From Bacillus sp. SLBN-46 (GTDB taxonomy: Bacteria > Bacillota > Bacilli > Bacillales > Cytobacillaceae), in NCBI RefSeq assembly GCF_031453555.1, contig NZ_JAVIZM010000001.1, forward strand, positions 750,001 to 814,000: DNA of 64,000 nt, read 5' to 3'. The position numbers and the translations under genes are program-made. Below the pieces are notes generated by a model that worked only from the letters and a program-made list of their open reading frames with translations, made no database searches and was not told the origin of the DNA. Shown in pieces: positions 25,537-35,420 of this stretch. Every line of letters starts with the position of its first letter. The first letter of the stretch is position 1.

Positions 25537-27079
25537 ATGAGAATTAAGAATTCTTTACTGAATTATTTATCAGGAATTGCTACTAAAATAATAAGCCTTA
25601 TTTTAAATTTTATATCAAGGACAGTATTTATTAATATTCTCGGTATATCCTACTTAGGTGTTAATGGACTAATGACTAATGTCTTATCATTGTTAAATCT
25701 GGCAGAACTTGGAATCGGCACGGCAATTACCTTTAGTTTATATAAACCGATAGCTAATAATGATAATAAAAAAATAATTATACTTATGAACTTTTACAAG
25801 AAGGCATATAGAATTATCGGAATCATAGTTTTCTTAGTAGGATTAATATTATTGTTATTTATAGATTTAATCATAAAGGATTCTGGAGATATTGAAAACC
25901 TAAAACTAATATTTTTAATATATATATTAATAGTCAGTTTTCCCTTATTTTATTAATTATAAAGTCACTTTAATTAATGCTAGCCAAAAAGGGTATTTAT
26001 TAGCTCCTACTAATGTTTTATTCAATTTAATAATAGTCCTATTACAAATAATAATATTAATAGCAACAAAAAATTTTATATTTTATTTAATTACAAATAT
26101 GATAGTGTTATTTGTTCAAACTGTATATCTGAACATTAAAGTAACACGTTTATATCCATTTCTAAAAACGAAATCCACTGAAAAATTACCAAAAGAAGAA
26201 TATAACTTAATATTAAAAAATGTTAAAGCTATGGTTTTTCATAAGTTGGGGGATTTTAGTATTAATGGAACAGATAATCTTATTATTTCAGCCTTTTTAA
26301 GTGTAAGTGTAGTAGGCTTATACTCAAACTATGCAATGATAATATCTTCAATTAACGCTTTTATAGTTTTATTTTTTGAGAGTATAACTGCTAGTATGGG
26401 TAACTTAATAGCTACGTCATCAGATCGAAAGAAATTAGAGGTTTTTAATATAACTAACTTTATTAGCTTTTGGATATATGGTTTTGCTACAATATGCTTT
26501 TATAATTTATTAAATCCAACTATAGAAATTTGGCTTGGCAATAAATATTTAATAGCTCAAGAAATTATACTAGTAGTTCTGTTTAATTATTACTTAACAG
26601 GCATGAGAGTTCCTGTAACAACTGTTAAATCAGCAGCTGGGATTTATGATGTAGATAAATTTACCCCTTTAACCCAAGCGGTAATAAATCTAGTAGTTTC
26701 AATATTATTAGTTCAAAAATTTGGCCTTATTGGTGTTTTTATCGGAACACTAATTTCTAGTTTAGTTTTACCATGTTGGCAGAGACCTTATATTCTATAT
26801 AAGTATGTTTTTAAAACATCATCTAGACCATATTTTTTAGAATATATAAAGTATTTGTCGGTTATTTTTGGAATAATATTAGTAACTTCATGGATTATCA
26901 ACACGTTCTTCTTAGAAACAACAATAATGAATTATATTGCAAGGATTATTGTATGTTTATTGGTTCCTAATTTAATAATAATAATATGTTTTTATAGGTC
27001 TAGTGTATTTAGAGAAGTAATTCAAATTCTTAAATCAGTTCTAAAGGGGAAAAGTAGATGGATAAAAAAGTCAGTATAA
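25537..27079 (+). pseudogene. Repeat-unit flippase (Wzx/MATE-like), frameshifted
   Basis: Two adjoining frames encode one oligosaccharide flippase. The first (to a TAA at 25954-25956) has RIKNSLLNYLSGIATKIISL and GVNGLMTNVLSLLNLAELG; the second continues at once with INYKVTLINASQKGYLLAPT and GLIGVFIGTLISSLV. Skipping one T in the TTTT run at 25938-25941 joins them as SFPYFINYKVT with no loss, so the cause is a single-base change. It may be a true mutation, phase variation or a sequence error; homopolymer length makes the last plausible. About twelve helices in total. ATG at 25537 is preferred over 25477 because GGTGAT precedes it. Confidence 0.85.
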
Positions 27080-28056
27080 TAACTCCATGTTATAACGGTG
27101 AGGACTTTATAAGTAGGTATTTGAATTCTGTATTAAACCAAACATATCAAAATATTGAATTAATTTTAGTCAATGATGGATCCACAGATAGGACAGAAGA
27201 TATAGTTAAGTCTTATATACCAGAATTTAAGGAAAAAGGTATGGAATTAATTTATATTAATCAAGAAAATACTGGTCAATCGGGTGCATTAAATAAAGGT
27301 CTACAATTATTTACAGGAGATTATTTAACATGGCCAGATTCAGACGATATTTTAGCAGCCGAAAGTATTGAAAAAAAGGTATATTTCTTAGAGAAAAACA
27401 GAAATTTTGGGTTAGTAAGAACTGATGCGAAGATCGTTTATGAGGGGAATTTATCAACTATAACAGGTTACTTTGCAAGAAAAAATCCTAATAGGTTTAA
27501 AGAAGACTTATTTTTAGATTACATTATAGAAGATAATGTGTGGTTTGCACCAGGATGCTATATGATTAGAACAACTTCATTTATTGATGTTATTCCTAAC
27601 AAACAAATCTATCCTAGTAGGGCCGGTCAAAACTGGCAAATGCTTCTACCGATTATGTTTAAATATAAATGTGGTTTTATTGATGAACCACTTTATACCT
27701 ATGTAGTAAGAAGTGAAAGTCACTCACATAAAATAACTACAATGAAGGATCACTTTATACGTTGTTATGAACATGAAGATATATTATTGAATACTATTAA
27801 TTCAATAAAAATGAATGAAATAGAAAAAAATAAATATATAAAAATTGTCGAAGCAAAATATATTAGAAAAAGATTTTATTTAGCAATCCAAATAAGAGAC
27901 CAGGATATCTTAGAAAGAGAATTCAATCTATTATGTAATAGTAATTATATAACGATAAAAGATAAAGTTTCATTTTTTTTAGTAAAGATTAAATTGTTTA
28001 ATATAATTAATAGATTAAGAAAAGTCATAAAAATTTCCTCGATAGAAAAATTTTAG
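27058..28056 (+). CDS. Glycosyltransferase family 2
   Basis: 332 residues. VSIITPCYNGEDFISRYL, LILVNDGSTDRTE and TWPDSDDILAAE are the GT-A motifs. The C-terminal part is lysine- and isoleucine-rich and helical. AAAGGGG precedes the ATG; the start overlaps the flippase stop by 22 bases, so it depends on translation of the flippase frame and may be affected by the frameshift. Confidence 0.9.
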   Translation: MDKKVSIITPCYNGEDFISRYLNSVLNQTYQNIELILVNDGSTDRTEDIVKSYIPEFKEKGMELIYINQENTGQSGALNKGLQLFTGDYLTWPDSDDILAAESIEKKVYFLEKNRNFGLVRTDAKIVYEGNLSTITGYFARKNPNRFKEDLFLDYIIEDNVWFAPGCYMIRTTSFIDVIPNKQIYPSRAGQNWQMLLPIMFKYKCGFIDEPLYTYVVRSESHSHKITTMKDHFIRCYEHEDILLNTINSIKMNEIEKNKYIKIVEAKYIRKRFYLAIQIRDQDILEREFNLLCNSNYITIKDKVSFFLVKIKLFNIINRLRKVIKISSIEKF

Positions 28057-28229
28057 ATCCTAAATAAAATAATTTACTGACTTAGACACCTTTATTATAG
28101 AATATTTAACGATACAGTAACTAATAACAGCTATATTCTATTGGTATCTATATATAATAGTTTCTTCGGTGCGACATCAACTTTCTGTTAAGATTTATTT
28201 TTAAATGATATAGAAAAAAGGTGTAAATA

Positions 28230-29240
28230 ATGATTAAAGTAATTAAAAGAATTATTCCAATTTCAATTAAACAAAAAATAGTAGATAGTAAACTTTTGAC
28301 CTTAGTACAATTGATAAAAAACTATTCATTTGATATGAAAAAGTTCATTAAATATTCAGGTACTTTTAACGCTAAGAAAACAAAACAACACTATGAAGCT
28401 AGTTTGATATTTTATTATCATAAGATCGAAAAAGGGTTATCTTTACCGAAACCTAGGATTGGATTTGGTAAAGATAATGTAGATTATCTTGTATCATTAT
28501 TAGAAGAATACTATAAGAAATATGGTTGGGATGATATTTCAAAAGTCACTTTAAATACTTTGTATGCTTACTATTATTTTAATGAAGAAAACGGTCTACT
28601 AATGAAGGACCTTTTTAATAGAATAGAGTGCTTAAATAAAGCCTTACCTTTGGAAAGTGAATTTTCGGTGGGTGGAGTTCAGGAATTATCTAAAGCAGAT
28701 ATCAATAAAAGTTATATGAATTTTAAGGAATTTGCATACTCAAGGTATAGTATTAGAAACTTTGCCCCTGGTGAGGTTAGTTTAGATTTAATAGAAGAAG
28801 CTATTAACATAGCACAAAAAACGCCCTCTGTTTGTAATAGACAAACTTCTAGAGTATATGTATATAATGATGAAAAATTAAAAAGAGAAGTATTAAGATA
28901 CCAAAACGGAAATGCTGGATTCGGCGAAAGTGCCAGTAAAATTTTAATAGTTACATCTAAAATTGAAAATTTCATGGGGGTACATGAAAGGTACCAAAGT
29001 TATATTGATGGTGGTATGTACTCAATGTCATTAATTTATGCTTTACACTCGTTAGGATTAGGAACCTGTCCTCTAAATTTAGCTATTACAGAAAAAGTTG
29101 AAAAAGACTTAAAAAAAGCGGCTAACATTGGTAACTCCGATGTTTTAATAATGATGATTGCTGTAGGTAATTTACCAGAAAAACTTAAAGTGGCTTCGTC
29201 TCATAGACGTAATGCTTCCGAGGTGTTGAAGGTTTTTTAA
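28230..29240 (+). CDS. Nitroreductase-family protein in a polysaccharide locus
   Basis: 336 residues. A basic, helical N-terminal half (to about 165) precedes an FMN-dependent nitroreductase fold: SRYSIRNFAPGEVSLDLIEE, the FMN-contact AQKTPSVCNRQTSRVYVY, and GLGTCPLNLAI near 275. The N-terminal extension HYEASLIFYYHKIEKGLSLP is shared by nitroreductases found in polysaccharide clusters; its role is not known. AAGGTG precedes the ATG; the 170-base gap before it is AT-rich and may hold a promoter. Confidence 0.82.
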   Translation: MIKVIKRIIPISIKQKIVDSKLLTLVQLIKNYSFDMKKFIKYSGTFNAKKTKQHYEASLIFYYHKIEKGLSLPKPRIGFGKDNVDYLVSLLEEYYKKYGWDDISKVTLNTLYAYYYFNEENGLLMKDLFNRIECLNKALPLESEFSVGGVQELSKADINKSYMNFKEFAYSRYSIRNFAPGEVSLDLIEEAINIAQKTPSVCNRQTSRVYVYNDEKLKREVLRYQNGNAGFGESASKILIVTSKIENFMGVHERYQSYIDGGMYSMSLIYALHSLGLGTCPLNLAITEKVEKDLKKAANIGNSDVLIMMIAVGNLPEKLKVASSHRRNASEVLKVF

Positions 29241-29394
29241 TATTGGTTAGTCATAGAAAATTGTTGAATAATTGGTTTAAACAAACCGTGGCCCTGCTTT
29301 TATCGGGAATTATTTAGTAGGATAAAAACTGACTGCCTGAAGTTAGTTTACAAGTGAAAGGGCGTTGTCATTAGAAAAGTAAAGGGGTTATTAT

Positions 29395-30807
29395 ATGTAT
29401 AAAATAGCTGTTGCAGGAACAGGCTATGTGGGTTTGGTAGCTGGCGTTTGCTTTGCTGAAGTTGGACATCAAGTAACCTGTGTTGATATTGACGAGAACA
29501 AAGTAAATTTAATGAAACAAGGATCTTCCCCAATATATGAAGCTGGTCTTGAGGAACTAATGCAAAAGAATTATGCAGCTGGAAGGTTAACATACACTAC
29601 CGATTATACTCAAGCTTACAAAGATGCGGATGCAATTTTCATTGGTGTAGGAACACCAGAGCAGCCTGATGGTTCTGCTAATCTTTCATTTATTGCTACA
29701 GTTGCTAGACAAATAGCGGAAACAATCGAAAAAGATTGCTTAATTGTGGTAAAGTCTACTGTTCCTGTTGGGACAAATGACAAGGTGGAGCAGTTTATTT
29801 ATGATTTCCTTCCACATGATGGAGAGAAATATACTGGGAATGGATCTGGCTCTGGTAAAGAAATAAGAGTAGAAGTTGCATCTAATCCAGAATTCTTGGC
29901 TCAAGGTACAGCAGTTAAAGACACTTTAAATGCTGCAAGAATTATCATTGGTACGGAAAGTAAATGGGCACAAGACCTACTAATGGATATATATGAGCCC
30001 TTTAATATCCCTATCGTGTCTGTTAGCAGAAGATCATCTGAGATGATAAAATATGCTTCAAATGATTTCCTAGCCCTTAAAATATCTTATATGAACGACA
30101 TCGCTAATCTTTGTGAATTAGTAGGTGCCGATATTCAAGATGTGGCTGTTGGAATGAGCTTTGATGAGCGTATAGGTAGTAAATTTTTAAATGCAGGTAT
30201 TGGTTATGGTGGAAGCTGTTTTCCAAAAGATACAAAGGCATTAAAGTATATAGCTGATCAGCATGGATATGAACTTAAAACAGTCAAAGCAGCCATTGAT
30301 GTAAATAATGAACAGAAAACTATACTCTATAAGAAAGCAAGTAAGAGATTAATTACTTTTAGCGGTCTGAAAGTAGCGGTACTTGGTTTGACCTTCAAGC
30401 CAGGAACTGATGACTTAAGGGAAGCTCCTTCACTTGATAACGTACCATTATTGTTGGATCAAGGTGCCGATATTTATGCTTTTGATCCAGTTGGAGCAGA
30501 CAACTTTAAGCGTAAATATCCAGAAGGAAAGCTTAGTACAGGAAGTATAACATACGTTGATGATGTTAAAGGTGCATTAGACGGGGCTAATGTTTGCTTT
30601 ATATTTACTGAGTGGGGCGAGATTAAGGCTGTGAAACCAGAGGACTATAAGAATTTGATGAGAACTCCTTTAGTGTATGATGGAAGGAATATATATAGTA
30701 TGGAAGGTATGAGGGAAGCAGGAGTTGAGTATCACTCCATTGGAAGAAGCTTTGGTACAGGTAAAACTTATACAAAGGAGAAAGGCTTAAATGAATCGAA
30801 ACTATAA
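29395..30807 (+). CDS. ugd: UDP-glucose 6-dehydrogenase
   Basis: 470 residues, slightly longer than the usual 440-450 because of a C-terminal tail. KIAVAGTGYVGLVAGVCFAE binds NAD, and the catalytic Cys lies in GYGGSCFPKDTKAL (about residue 274); VLGLTFKPGTDDLREAPS ends the substrate domain. It oxidises UDP-glucose, supplied by GalU, to UDP-glucuronate. AAAGGGG stands before the ATG. The start of the epimerase overlaps its end by 17 bases, and GC content rises again here toward the genome level. Confidence 0.95.
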   Translation: MYKIAVAGTGYVGLVAGVCFAEVGHQVTCVDIDENKVNLMKQGSSPIYEAGLEELMQKNYAAGRLTYTTDYTQAYKDADAIFIGVGTPEQPDGSANLSFIATVARQIAETIEKDCLIVVKSTVPVGTNDKVEQFIYDFLPHDGEKYTGNGSGSGKEIRVEVASNPEFLAQGTAVKDTLNAARIIIGTESKWAQDLLMDIYEPFNIPIVSVSRRSSEMIKYASNDFLALKISYMNDIANLCELVGADIQDVAVGMSFDERIGSKFLNAGIGYGGSCFPKDTKALKYIADQHGYELKTVKAAIDVNNEQKTILYKKASKRLITFSGLKVAVLGLTFKPGTDDLREAPSLDNVPLLLDQGADIYAFDPVGADNFKRKYPEGKLSTGSITYVDDVKGALDGANVCFIFTEWGEIKAVKPEDYKNLMRTPLVYDGRNIYSMEGMREAGVEYHSIGRSFGTGKTYTKEKGLNESKL

Positions 30808-31828
30808 ACCACTAGATAAAAGCAAAACTTATCTAATTACTGGAGCAGCAGGTTTCATCGGATATTATTTATCTAAGAAACTATTAGAGAAAGGCTGCCA
30901 CGTTATTGGAATTGACAATATTAATGATTACTATGATGTGAATCTTAAGTATGCTCGTCTGGAGAAGCTTGAACCTTTTGAGAAGTTTACTTTCATTAAG
31001 GGGGATATTTCTGAAAAGGCTTTAATTACACGTATCTTTGAAGAGTACAAGCCTAACATTGTTGTGAATTTAGCTGCTCAAGCGGGTGTACGTTATTCAA
31101 TTGAAAATCCAGATGCTTATATTCAAAGCAATATGATTGGTTTCTTTAATATTCTAGAAGCCTGTAGATATAACCCAGTGGATCACCTTGTTTATGCATC
31201 TTCTAGCTCTGTTTATGGGGCAAACAAGAAAGTGCCATTTGCAGAAACGGATATGGTAGATAATCCTGTCTCTTTATATGCAGCGACTAAAAAGTCAAAT
31301 GAGTTGATGGCTCACACATATAGCCACCTTTATAAGATACCAGCAACTGGACTTCGATTCTTTACAGTATATGGTCCAATAGGACGTCCAGATATGGCAT
31401 ACTTTGGTTTTGCTGATAAGTATTTATCAGGTGAGCCTATCAAGATTTTTAATAATGGAGATTTTGATAACGACCTATATCGCGATTTTACTTACGTTGA
31501 GGACATTGTGGAAGGGATTGAACGTATTCTTAACAATCCTTCTGTTGATGAAAATAATGTACCGCATAAGGTGTTTAATATCGGAAACAGTAATCCTGAA
31601 AAATTGATGGTATTTATTGAAACGTTGGAAAAATGTTTAAGTAATTCTATGGGTAAAGAGGTTCTATTTGAAAAGGTATTCGAGCCAATCAAGCCAGGGG
31701 ATGTACCTGCTACTTATGCTTCCACTGAGGCATTGGAACAAGCAGTTGGTTTTAAGCCTAAGACCTCTATTGAGGATGGGCTACAGAAGTTTGCGGATTG
31801 GTACGTGGAGTATTATAAAATGAAGTAA
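30791..31828 (+). CDS. UDP-glucuronate 4-epimerase family protein
   Basis: 345 residues, extended SDR fold. YLITGAAGFIGYYLSKKLLE binds NAD, with SSSVYGANKKVPF, the catalytic pair in YAATKKSNELMA, and RFFTVYGPIGRPDMA. The residue pattern and the position next to ugd point to UDP-glucuronate to UDP-galacturonate conversion. AAAGGAG ten bases before the ATG lies inside the ugd coding end. It is the last gene of the polysaccharide operon. Confidence 0.9.
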   Translation: MNRNYKPLDKSKTYLITGAAGFIGYYLSKKLLEKGCHVIGIDNINDYYDVNLKYARLEKLEPFEKFTFIKGDISEKALITRIFEEYKPNIVVNLAAQAGVRYSIENPDAYIQSNMIGFFNILEACRYNPVDHLVYASSSSVYGANKKVPFAETDMVDNPVSLYAATKKSNELMAHTYSHLYKIPATGLRFFTVYGPIGRPDMAYFGFADKYLSGEPIKIFNNGDFDNDLYRDFTYVEDIVEGIERILNNPSVDENNVPHKVFNIGNSNPEKLMVFIETLEKCLSNSMGKEVLFEKVFEPIKPGDVPATYASTEALEQAVGFKPKTSIEDGLQKFADWYVEYYKMK

Positions 31829-31840
31829 TATTACATGGGG

Positions 31841-31874
31841 GTGGCTATAGCAGCCACACCGTCTCTTTTGTTAC
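31841..31874 (+). terminator. Probable terminator of the polysaccharide operon
   Basis: GGTGGCT and AGCCAC close a five-base loop and are followed by a T-rich stretch (CTCTTTTG). It starts about 12 bases after the epimerase stop. Confidence 0.6.
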
Positions 31875-31973
31875 CATTAGTTCGTTAAAACTATGCAGGA
31901 ATTACTGTGTGCAAGGGAAGAAGCTCCATCCCTTGACATTCTTCGAATAGTTCATAATATCGGTGCCTGTCAC

Positions 31974-33184
31974 CATAGCCATCAAGCTAAGCAAATAATT
32001 TCCTAATTTCGCAAAAAGAACCTATTCTTTCTTTGAAACCTAAAGAAAGGTAGGTCCTTTTTATGTTAAATCGTAAGTTGAGTGTGGAAGAGGATTTTCG
32101 ACTAATTTCTGTCGATTTGATCAAGATTTTTAGCCCTAATTTTCTCAATGATTTGGCAAGAAAAAATTTATTTCTTCAGAGGTCCAGCAAATTCGAACCT
32201 AAAGATTTTATTGCTCTTTGCGGTTTTTTGAATCATCAATTAGGAAAAAAATCATTAACCCAATTATGTGGTGTTTTAGCTTCTGAAAGAAACATTTCCC
32301 TTAGTACAGAAGGTTTAAACCAACGGTTTTGCGAAGCCAGAGTAAATTTATTGAAGGATGTTCTTTCTGCACTCATTTTAAAACATTTCTTATCCGATCT
32401 TCTCCCAAGTCTTCGCCATTCTAAAATTGGCCGAATCCGAATATTGGATTCCACTTCCTTTGAACTGCCCACATTCTGTCAGGAAAAATACTTCGGTTAT
32501 CACAAATCAGGTGTCAGGATTCAGCTGGAGTATGAATTGCTTAAAGGGAACTCCTGCATCTTGTTGTACAAGACCAGTTGGATAGTGATCAAGTTTTTGC
32601 CGAGGAGATTATGAGTACATTACGGAAGTTTGATTTAATTAATCGTGATTTAGGATATCTTTCTTATGAGATCCTGAAGTCGATTAGTGAAGCAGAAACC
32701 TAGTATATTTCAAGGGCGACAACGAAAATACTTGCTTTTGTCAAGGATGGAATGGAGAATTTCGTCAGATTAGACATAGAAAAAATAATGGAAGAGATGG
32801 AGATTGGTGAGACAAGAGTAATAGAAGATATCTATGCGGGGAAGGGAAAGTTGAAAATTCCTCGCCACACTTTACCAGGCGTTAATGGAAGGAGGTGAGG
32901 CTCTTTTAGCCAATATAGAGGTTATGTTTGAACAGGTAGAAAAATCGGACAAAAAGCGAAACGATTGAAGAAAAGGACCCCTTTTGAAATCCTTCTCGGC
33001 GTGTTCGAACAAAGCAATATGAGAGCTGCTTAAGAGGTTTTGTGAAAATAAATATTGAAAAAAAGCTAGTTTTGTAGGCTTATTAAAGTATGCACTTTTT
33101 TAGAATGTAATTTAGCATCGAAATAGAAATCACAAGGGTAGAAAAAATTTCCACTAATGTCGAAAAATTCGCTTGATGGCTATG
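31974..33184. mobile_element. Degenerate IS4-family (IS231-like) insertion sequence
   Basis: The 14-base word CATAGCCATCAAGC at 31974-31987 is matched exactly, inverted, at 33171-33184. It resembles IS231-type ends (CATGCCCATCAA...). The 1.2 kb between them holds a broken IS4-type transposase. No clear target duplication is seen beside the ends. The element lies at the junction between the polysaccharide locus and the gene-decay region. Confidence 0.75.
32063..33030 (+). pseudogene. IS4-family transposase, broken
   Basis: The first 165 or so residues (from 32063) read as an IS4-type N-terminal domain, with FIALCGFLNHQLGKKSLTQL and the first DDE-region strand RIRILDSTSFELP. After about 32540 the frame is lost, and pieces continue in other frames (a stop at 32612-32614, another at 32701-32703; later an ILAFVKDGME-like relic). 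The second and third catalytic acidic residues are not in an open frame, so the copy cannot encode an active enzyme. Confidence 0.8.
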
Positions 33185-33398
33185 ATGGCACGCCCTGGAT
33201 TTTGTAGAAGATTGATAGGTTTTTAGAATCATGGAAAGTTTTAGAATGAAATAGCAGCTGAATATATCTGATTACCACCGCCCCTTCCAAGACATAATAG
33301 AATTCTTCTCCTGGAAAGTGGAAAGTATTATTTCTTTTTTGGTTTGGTTTCAACTTAATAATAAAAGGGGCCAGTGAGCGGTTAATAGACTCCAACAC
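33180..33398 (-). pseudogene. Cupin-domain fragment, probably from a HTH regulator
   Basis: The minus-strand frame contains PFIIKLKPNQKRNNTFHFPG then EEFYYVLEGAVVI, a cupin-type strand pair (the second half of XRE-cupin regulators is like this). No DNA-binding part and no good start remain, and the C-terminal part passes into IS-flank sequence. The IS right end lies at its 3' side, so insertion or deletion next to the IS probably cut it. Confidence 0.5.
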
Positions 33399-33490
33399 AT
33401 TTGCTTACCTATTATTTACCTTTCAATAGCTACATCTAAAGTATTTGAAAAAAATTCTGCCAATAAACCATTTTTAGGAGGAATGTAAGC

Positions 33491-34142
33491 ATGACAGTAC
33501 AAGTGACAAGTATTGGACTAAAGGGATTGGAGGGATACCGTGTCCAAGTGGAGGTGCAGGTGAAAGAAGGGATGGAGTCGATTATCATTGTCGGTCTGCC
33601 GGATGCCTCCGTTAAAGGATCGAAGGAAAGGGTTTTGGCAGCGCTGCATAGTATGGGACATTCCTTAGTTGATATGAAAGTGACCATTAACCTATCCCCT
33701 TCAGAACAAAAGAAAAACAGCCCCTTGTTTGACCTAGCGATTGCCATTGGTGTGTTACAAAGTGGAAAGTTTTTAACAGAAAAGATTTCAAAGGATACTG
33801 GTTTTATTGGTGCTTTATCATTAGACGGAACCATCCTGCCTGTGGAAGGAATGATCGCTGCCATTCTTGCAGCGAAAAAAAATCAAGCTAAAGAAGCTAT
33901 TTCTCCCCTTTGCCCCGACCATTCCTAAAATTGAGATACCTGGCCTAGAGCTAGTCTATATAGAGACACTTCAAGATGTCATGGACCATTTAGCGGGCCA
34001 TCCGATGCTGCCTCTCCTTCAACCAGTGGAATCGTTAGAGGATCACAGTGAAGTGGGACGGGATATTAATCAGATTATTGGCCATGAATGGGCCAAAGGA
34101 GCCTTAGAGATTGCAGCAAGTGGAGAGCACTATGTGTTGATA
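33491..34142 (+). pseudogene. comM: ComM/YifB Mg-chelatase-like ATPase, N-terminal remnant
   Basis: Starting at an ATG with AGGAGG ahead, the frame gives the YifB/ComM N-terminal domain (IIIVGLPDASVKGSKERVLA, INLSPSEQKKNSPLFDLAIA). An extra A in the run at 33875-33882 shifts the frame; the second frame continues with KKLFLPFAPTIPKIEIPGLE and INQIIGHEWAKGALEIAASG. It ends abruptly at GEHYVL, where the Walker A loop (normally GPPGCGKS) should follow, and the ATPase part of roughly 300 residues is missing. The tail after that is unrelated. A full copy may exist elsewhere. Confidence 0.85.
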
Positions 34143-34181
34143 AAAGCCACGAGAACCGCCCCCAGTGGTTTCTTCTGTTTT

Positions 34182-34706
34182 TTAATGTTGTTTCTTTTTC
34201 CCTTTCTTTCTTTTCTTTGGATCAAGGAGAAAGACGACCGGATGTTTAGGTGGGCCAACGGTCAGGTCTTGCAACTGCTCGGCGTTTTGGATTTTTGTGT
34301 TGAATGATGAGAGTTTAGTTGGAACGATTATAGAAGAACCGTTGCTAAGTAGAACGTTTGTTTTTAGAGTAAAGCTTCTCGTTCTCTTGATGTGGAAGGG
34401 ATTAAACCAGATGGTATCTTCATGCTTGTGTGTTTTGGTTGGAAACACGACGATCCGGTCGATGGGATTGACCAGAATGGGACACATATAAACATCACCA
34501 AGAAGATCTCTAGATGTTTCAATGGCTCCGCTTAAATTATACCCTATACATTTGATACTAATAGCGAGAATTTCTAAAGGGGACATGTCGACAAGGAAGG
34601 TCCGATTGGTTTCGTGAACCTCCGTGCATGTTTTCCCAAAGCGATCATTATGTCCCATCATGTACATGAAATCTGGTGTGATAATATACTGTTTTTCCAT
34701 AAACAA
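34182..34706 (-). CDS. comK: ComK-family competence transcription factor
   Basis: 174 residues against 192 for B. subtilis ComK. Shared features are the N-terminal ITPDFMYM region, FLVDMSPLEILAISIKCIGY (like FYVNMKPLQIVDRSCRFFGS), CPILVNPIDRIVVFPTKT (like PPIMVDPSNQIFLFPT) and WFNPFHI (like WISHVHV), and a Lys-rich C-terminus. ComK binds AT-rich boxes to switch on DNA-uptake genes. TTG at 34706 lies nine bases after AAAGGAG and is preferred to the ATG at 34700, 15 bases away. It stands opposite the broken comM and may be one of two comK paralogues. Confidence 0.85.
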   Translation of the reverse strand: MFMEKQYIITPDFMYMMGHNDRFGKTCTEVHETNRTFLVDMSPLEILAISIKCIGYNLSGAIETSRDLLGDVYMCPILVNPIDRIVVFPTKTHKHEDTIWFNPFHIKRTRSFTLKTNVLLSNGSSIIVPTKLSSFNTKIQNAEQLQDLTVGPPKHPVVFLLDPKKRKKGKKKQH

Positions 34707-34832
34707 ACAAGGTTGCTCCTTTTGCAGCCATTCTGCTGGATTTAATAAAACAAAAACTACGGGTAGTGGGATTTGAAGGTATTACTAACTAGCCACCACC
34801 CTTCTATACTGTGAAAACGTCCTTGCCTCTAG

Positions 34833-35099
34833 TTAAATATCTCTAATATCAGGAAAATCCCCCTCTTCGTATCGTTTGTCCAACATTTTTCCTACTATAT
34901 TTGTAAAGGTAGAAGGACGAACTTCTAGAATCCTCGCTAGTTTCATGATGGTGTCATAATTGGGTAAGACTTTATTATTCTCAAGATTGCTCAAATGTTT
35001 ACGGCTTACCCCGGAACAGTCTGCTATTTCATCTTGTGTTTTCTGTTTCCCCATACGTAACCTTACGATTAATTCTCCAATGGTCTCGTGACTCTTCAA
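34833..35099 (-). CDS. XRE-family helix-turn-helix regulator
   Basis: 88 residues: an XRE/Cro-type HTH across about 7-65 (IGELIVRLRMGKQKTQDEIA, then CSGVSRKHLSNLENNKVLPN), with a short acidic tail that lacks an extra domain. TTG start, eight bases after AAGGAG. It is a free-standing regulator that binds DNA as a dimer, with unknown targets; comK (on the same strand, 127 bases downstream) is one possible neighbour target. Confidence 0.85.
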   Translation of the reverse strand: MKSHETIGELIVRLRMGKQKTQDEIADCSGVSRKHLSNLENNKVLPNYDTIMKLARILEVRPSTFTNIVGKMLDKRYEEGDFPDIRDI

Positions 35100-35420
35100 T
35101 GGAATTTCTCCTTTTTAAGACCATTAAATAGTTTATAAGATTAGATAGACACGTTGCCACGGTTACATTATTTGGCGGTGATAAAAATAGTTTCCCAAGG
35201 TAAAATTTAGGGCCGTAAACAAGATCATTTTTTAAAAAATGAACCTCATTGATCCTTCAAAAATGCGGAAACACATGGATTTCAACCAAATAGTTGATTA
35301 GAATTTTGAAAAAAGTAGAATATTACAAATTTATGAATTTTTCTAAAATATTCATAGGAAAAGCTTTTAAATCCTGAGATTGCCTCCATTGTCATCGACT
35401 GTGTCCTAAGAAAGAATGGT
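35100..35420. other. 320-base gap, no gene seen
   Basis: AT-rich spacer between the XRE gene and the sigma factor gene. A few T runs and the dyad-like AAAAATGAACCTCATT are present, but no clear open frame with a ribosome site, terminator or repeat. It may hold the promoter of the XRE gene near 35110-35160. Confidence 0.4.

Noticed and set aside
34143..34307. C-terminal part of the second comM frame as a functional extension
   Set aside because: It is antisense to the comK-like gene and has no similarity to the ATPase domain.
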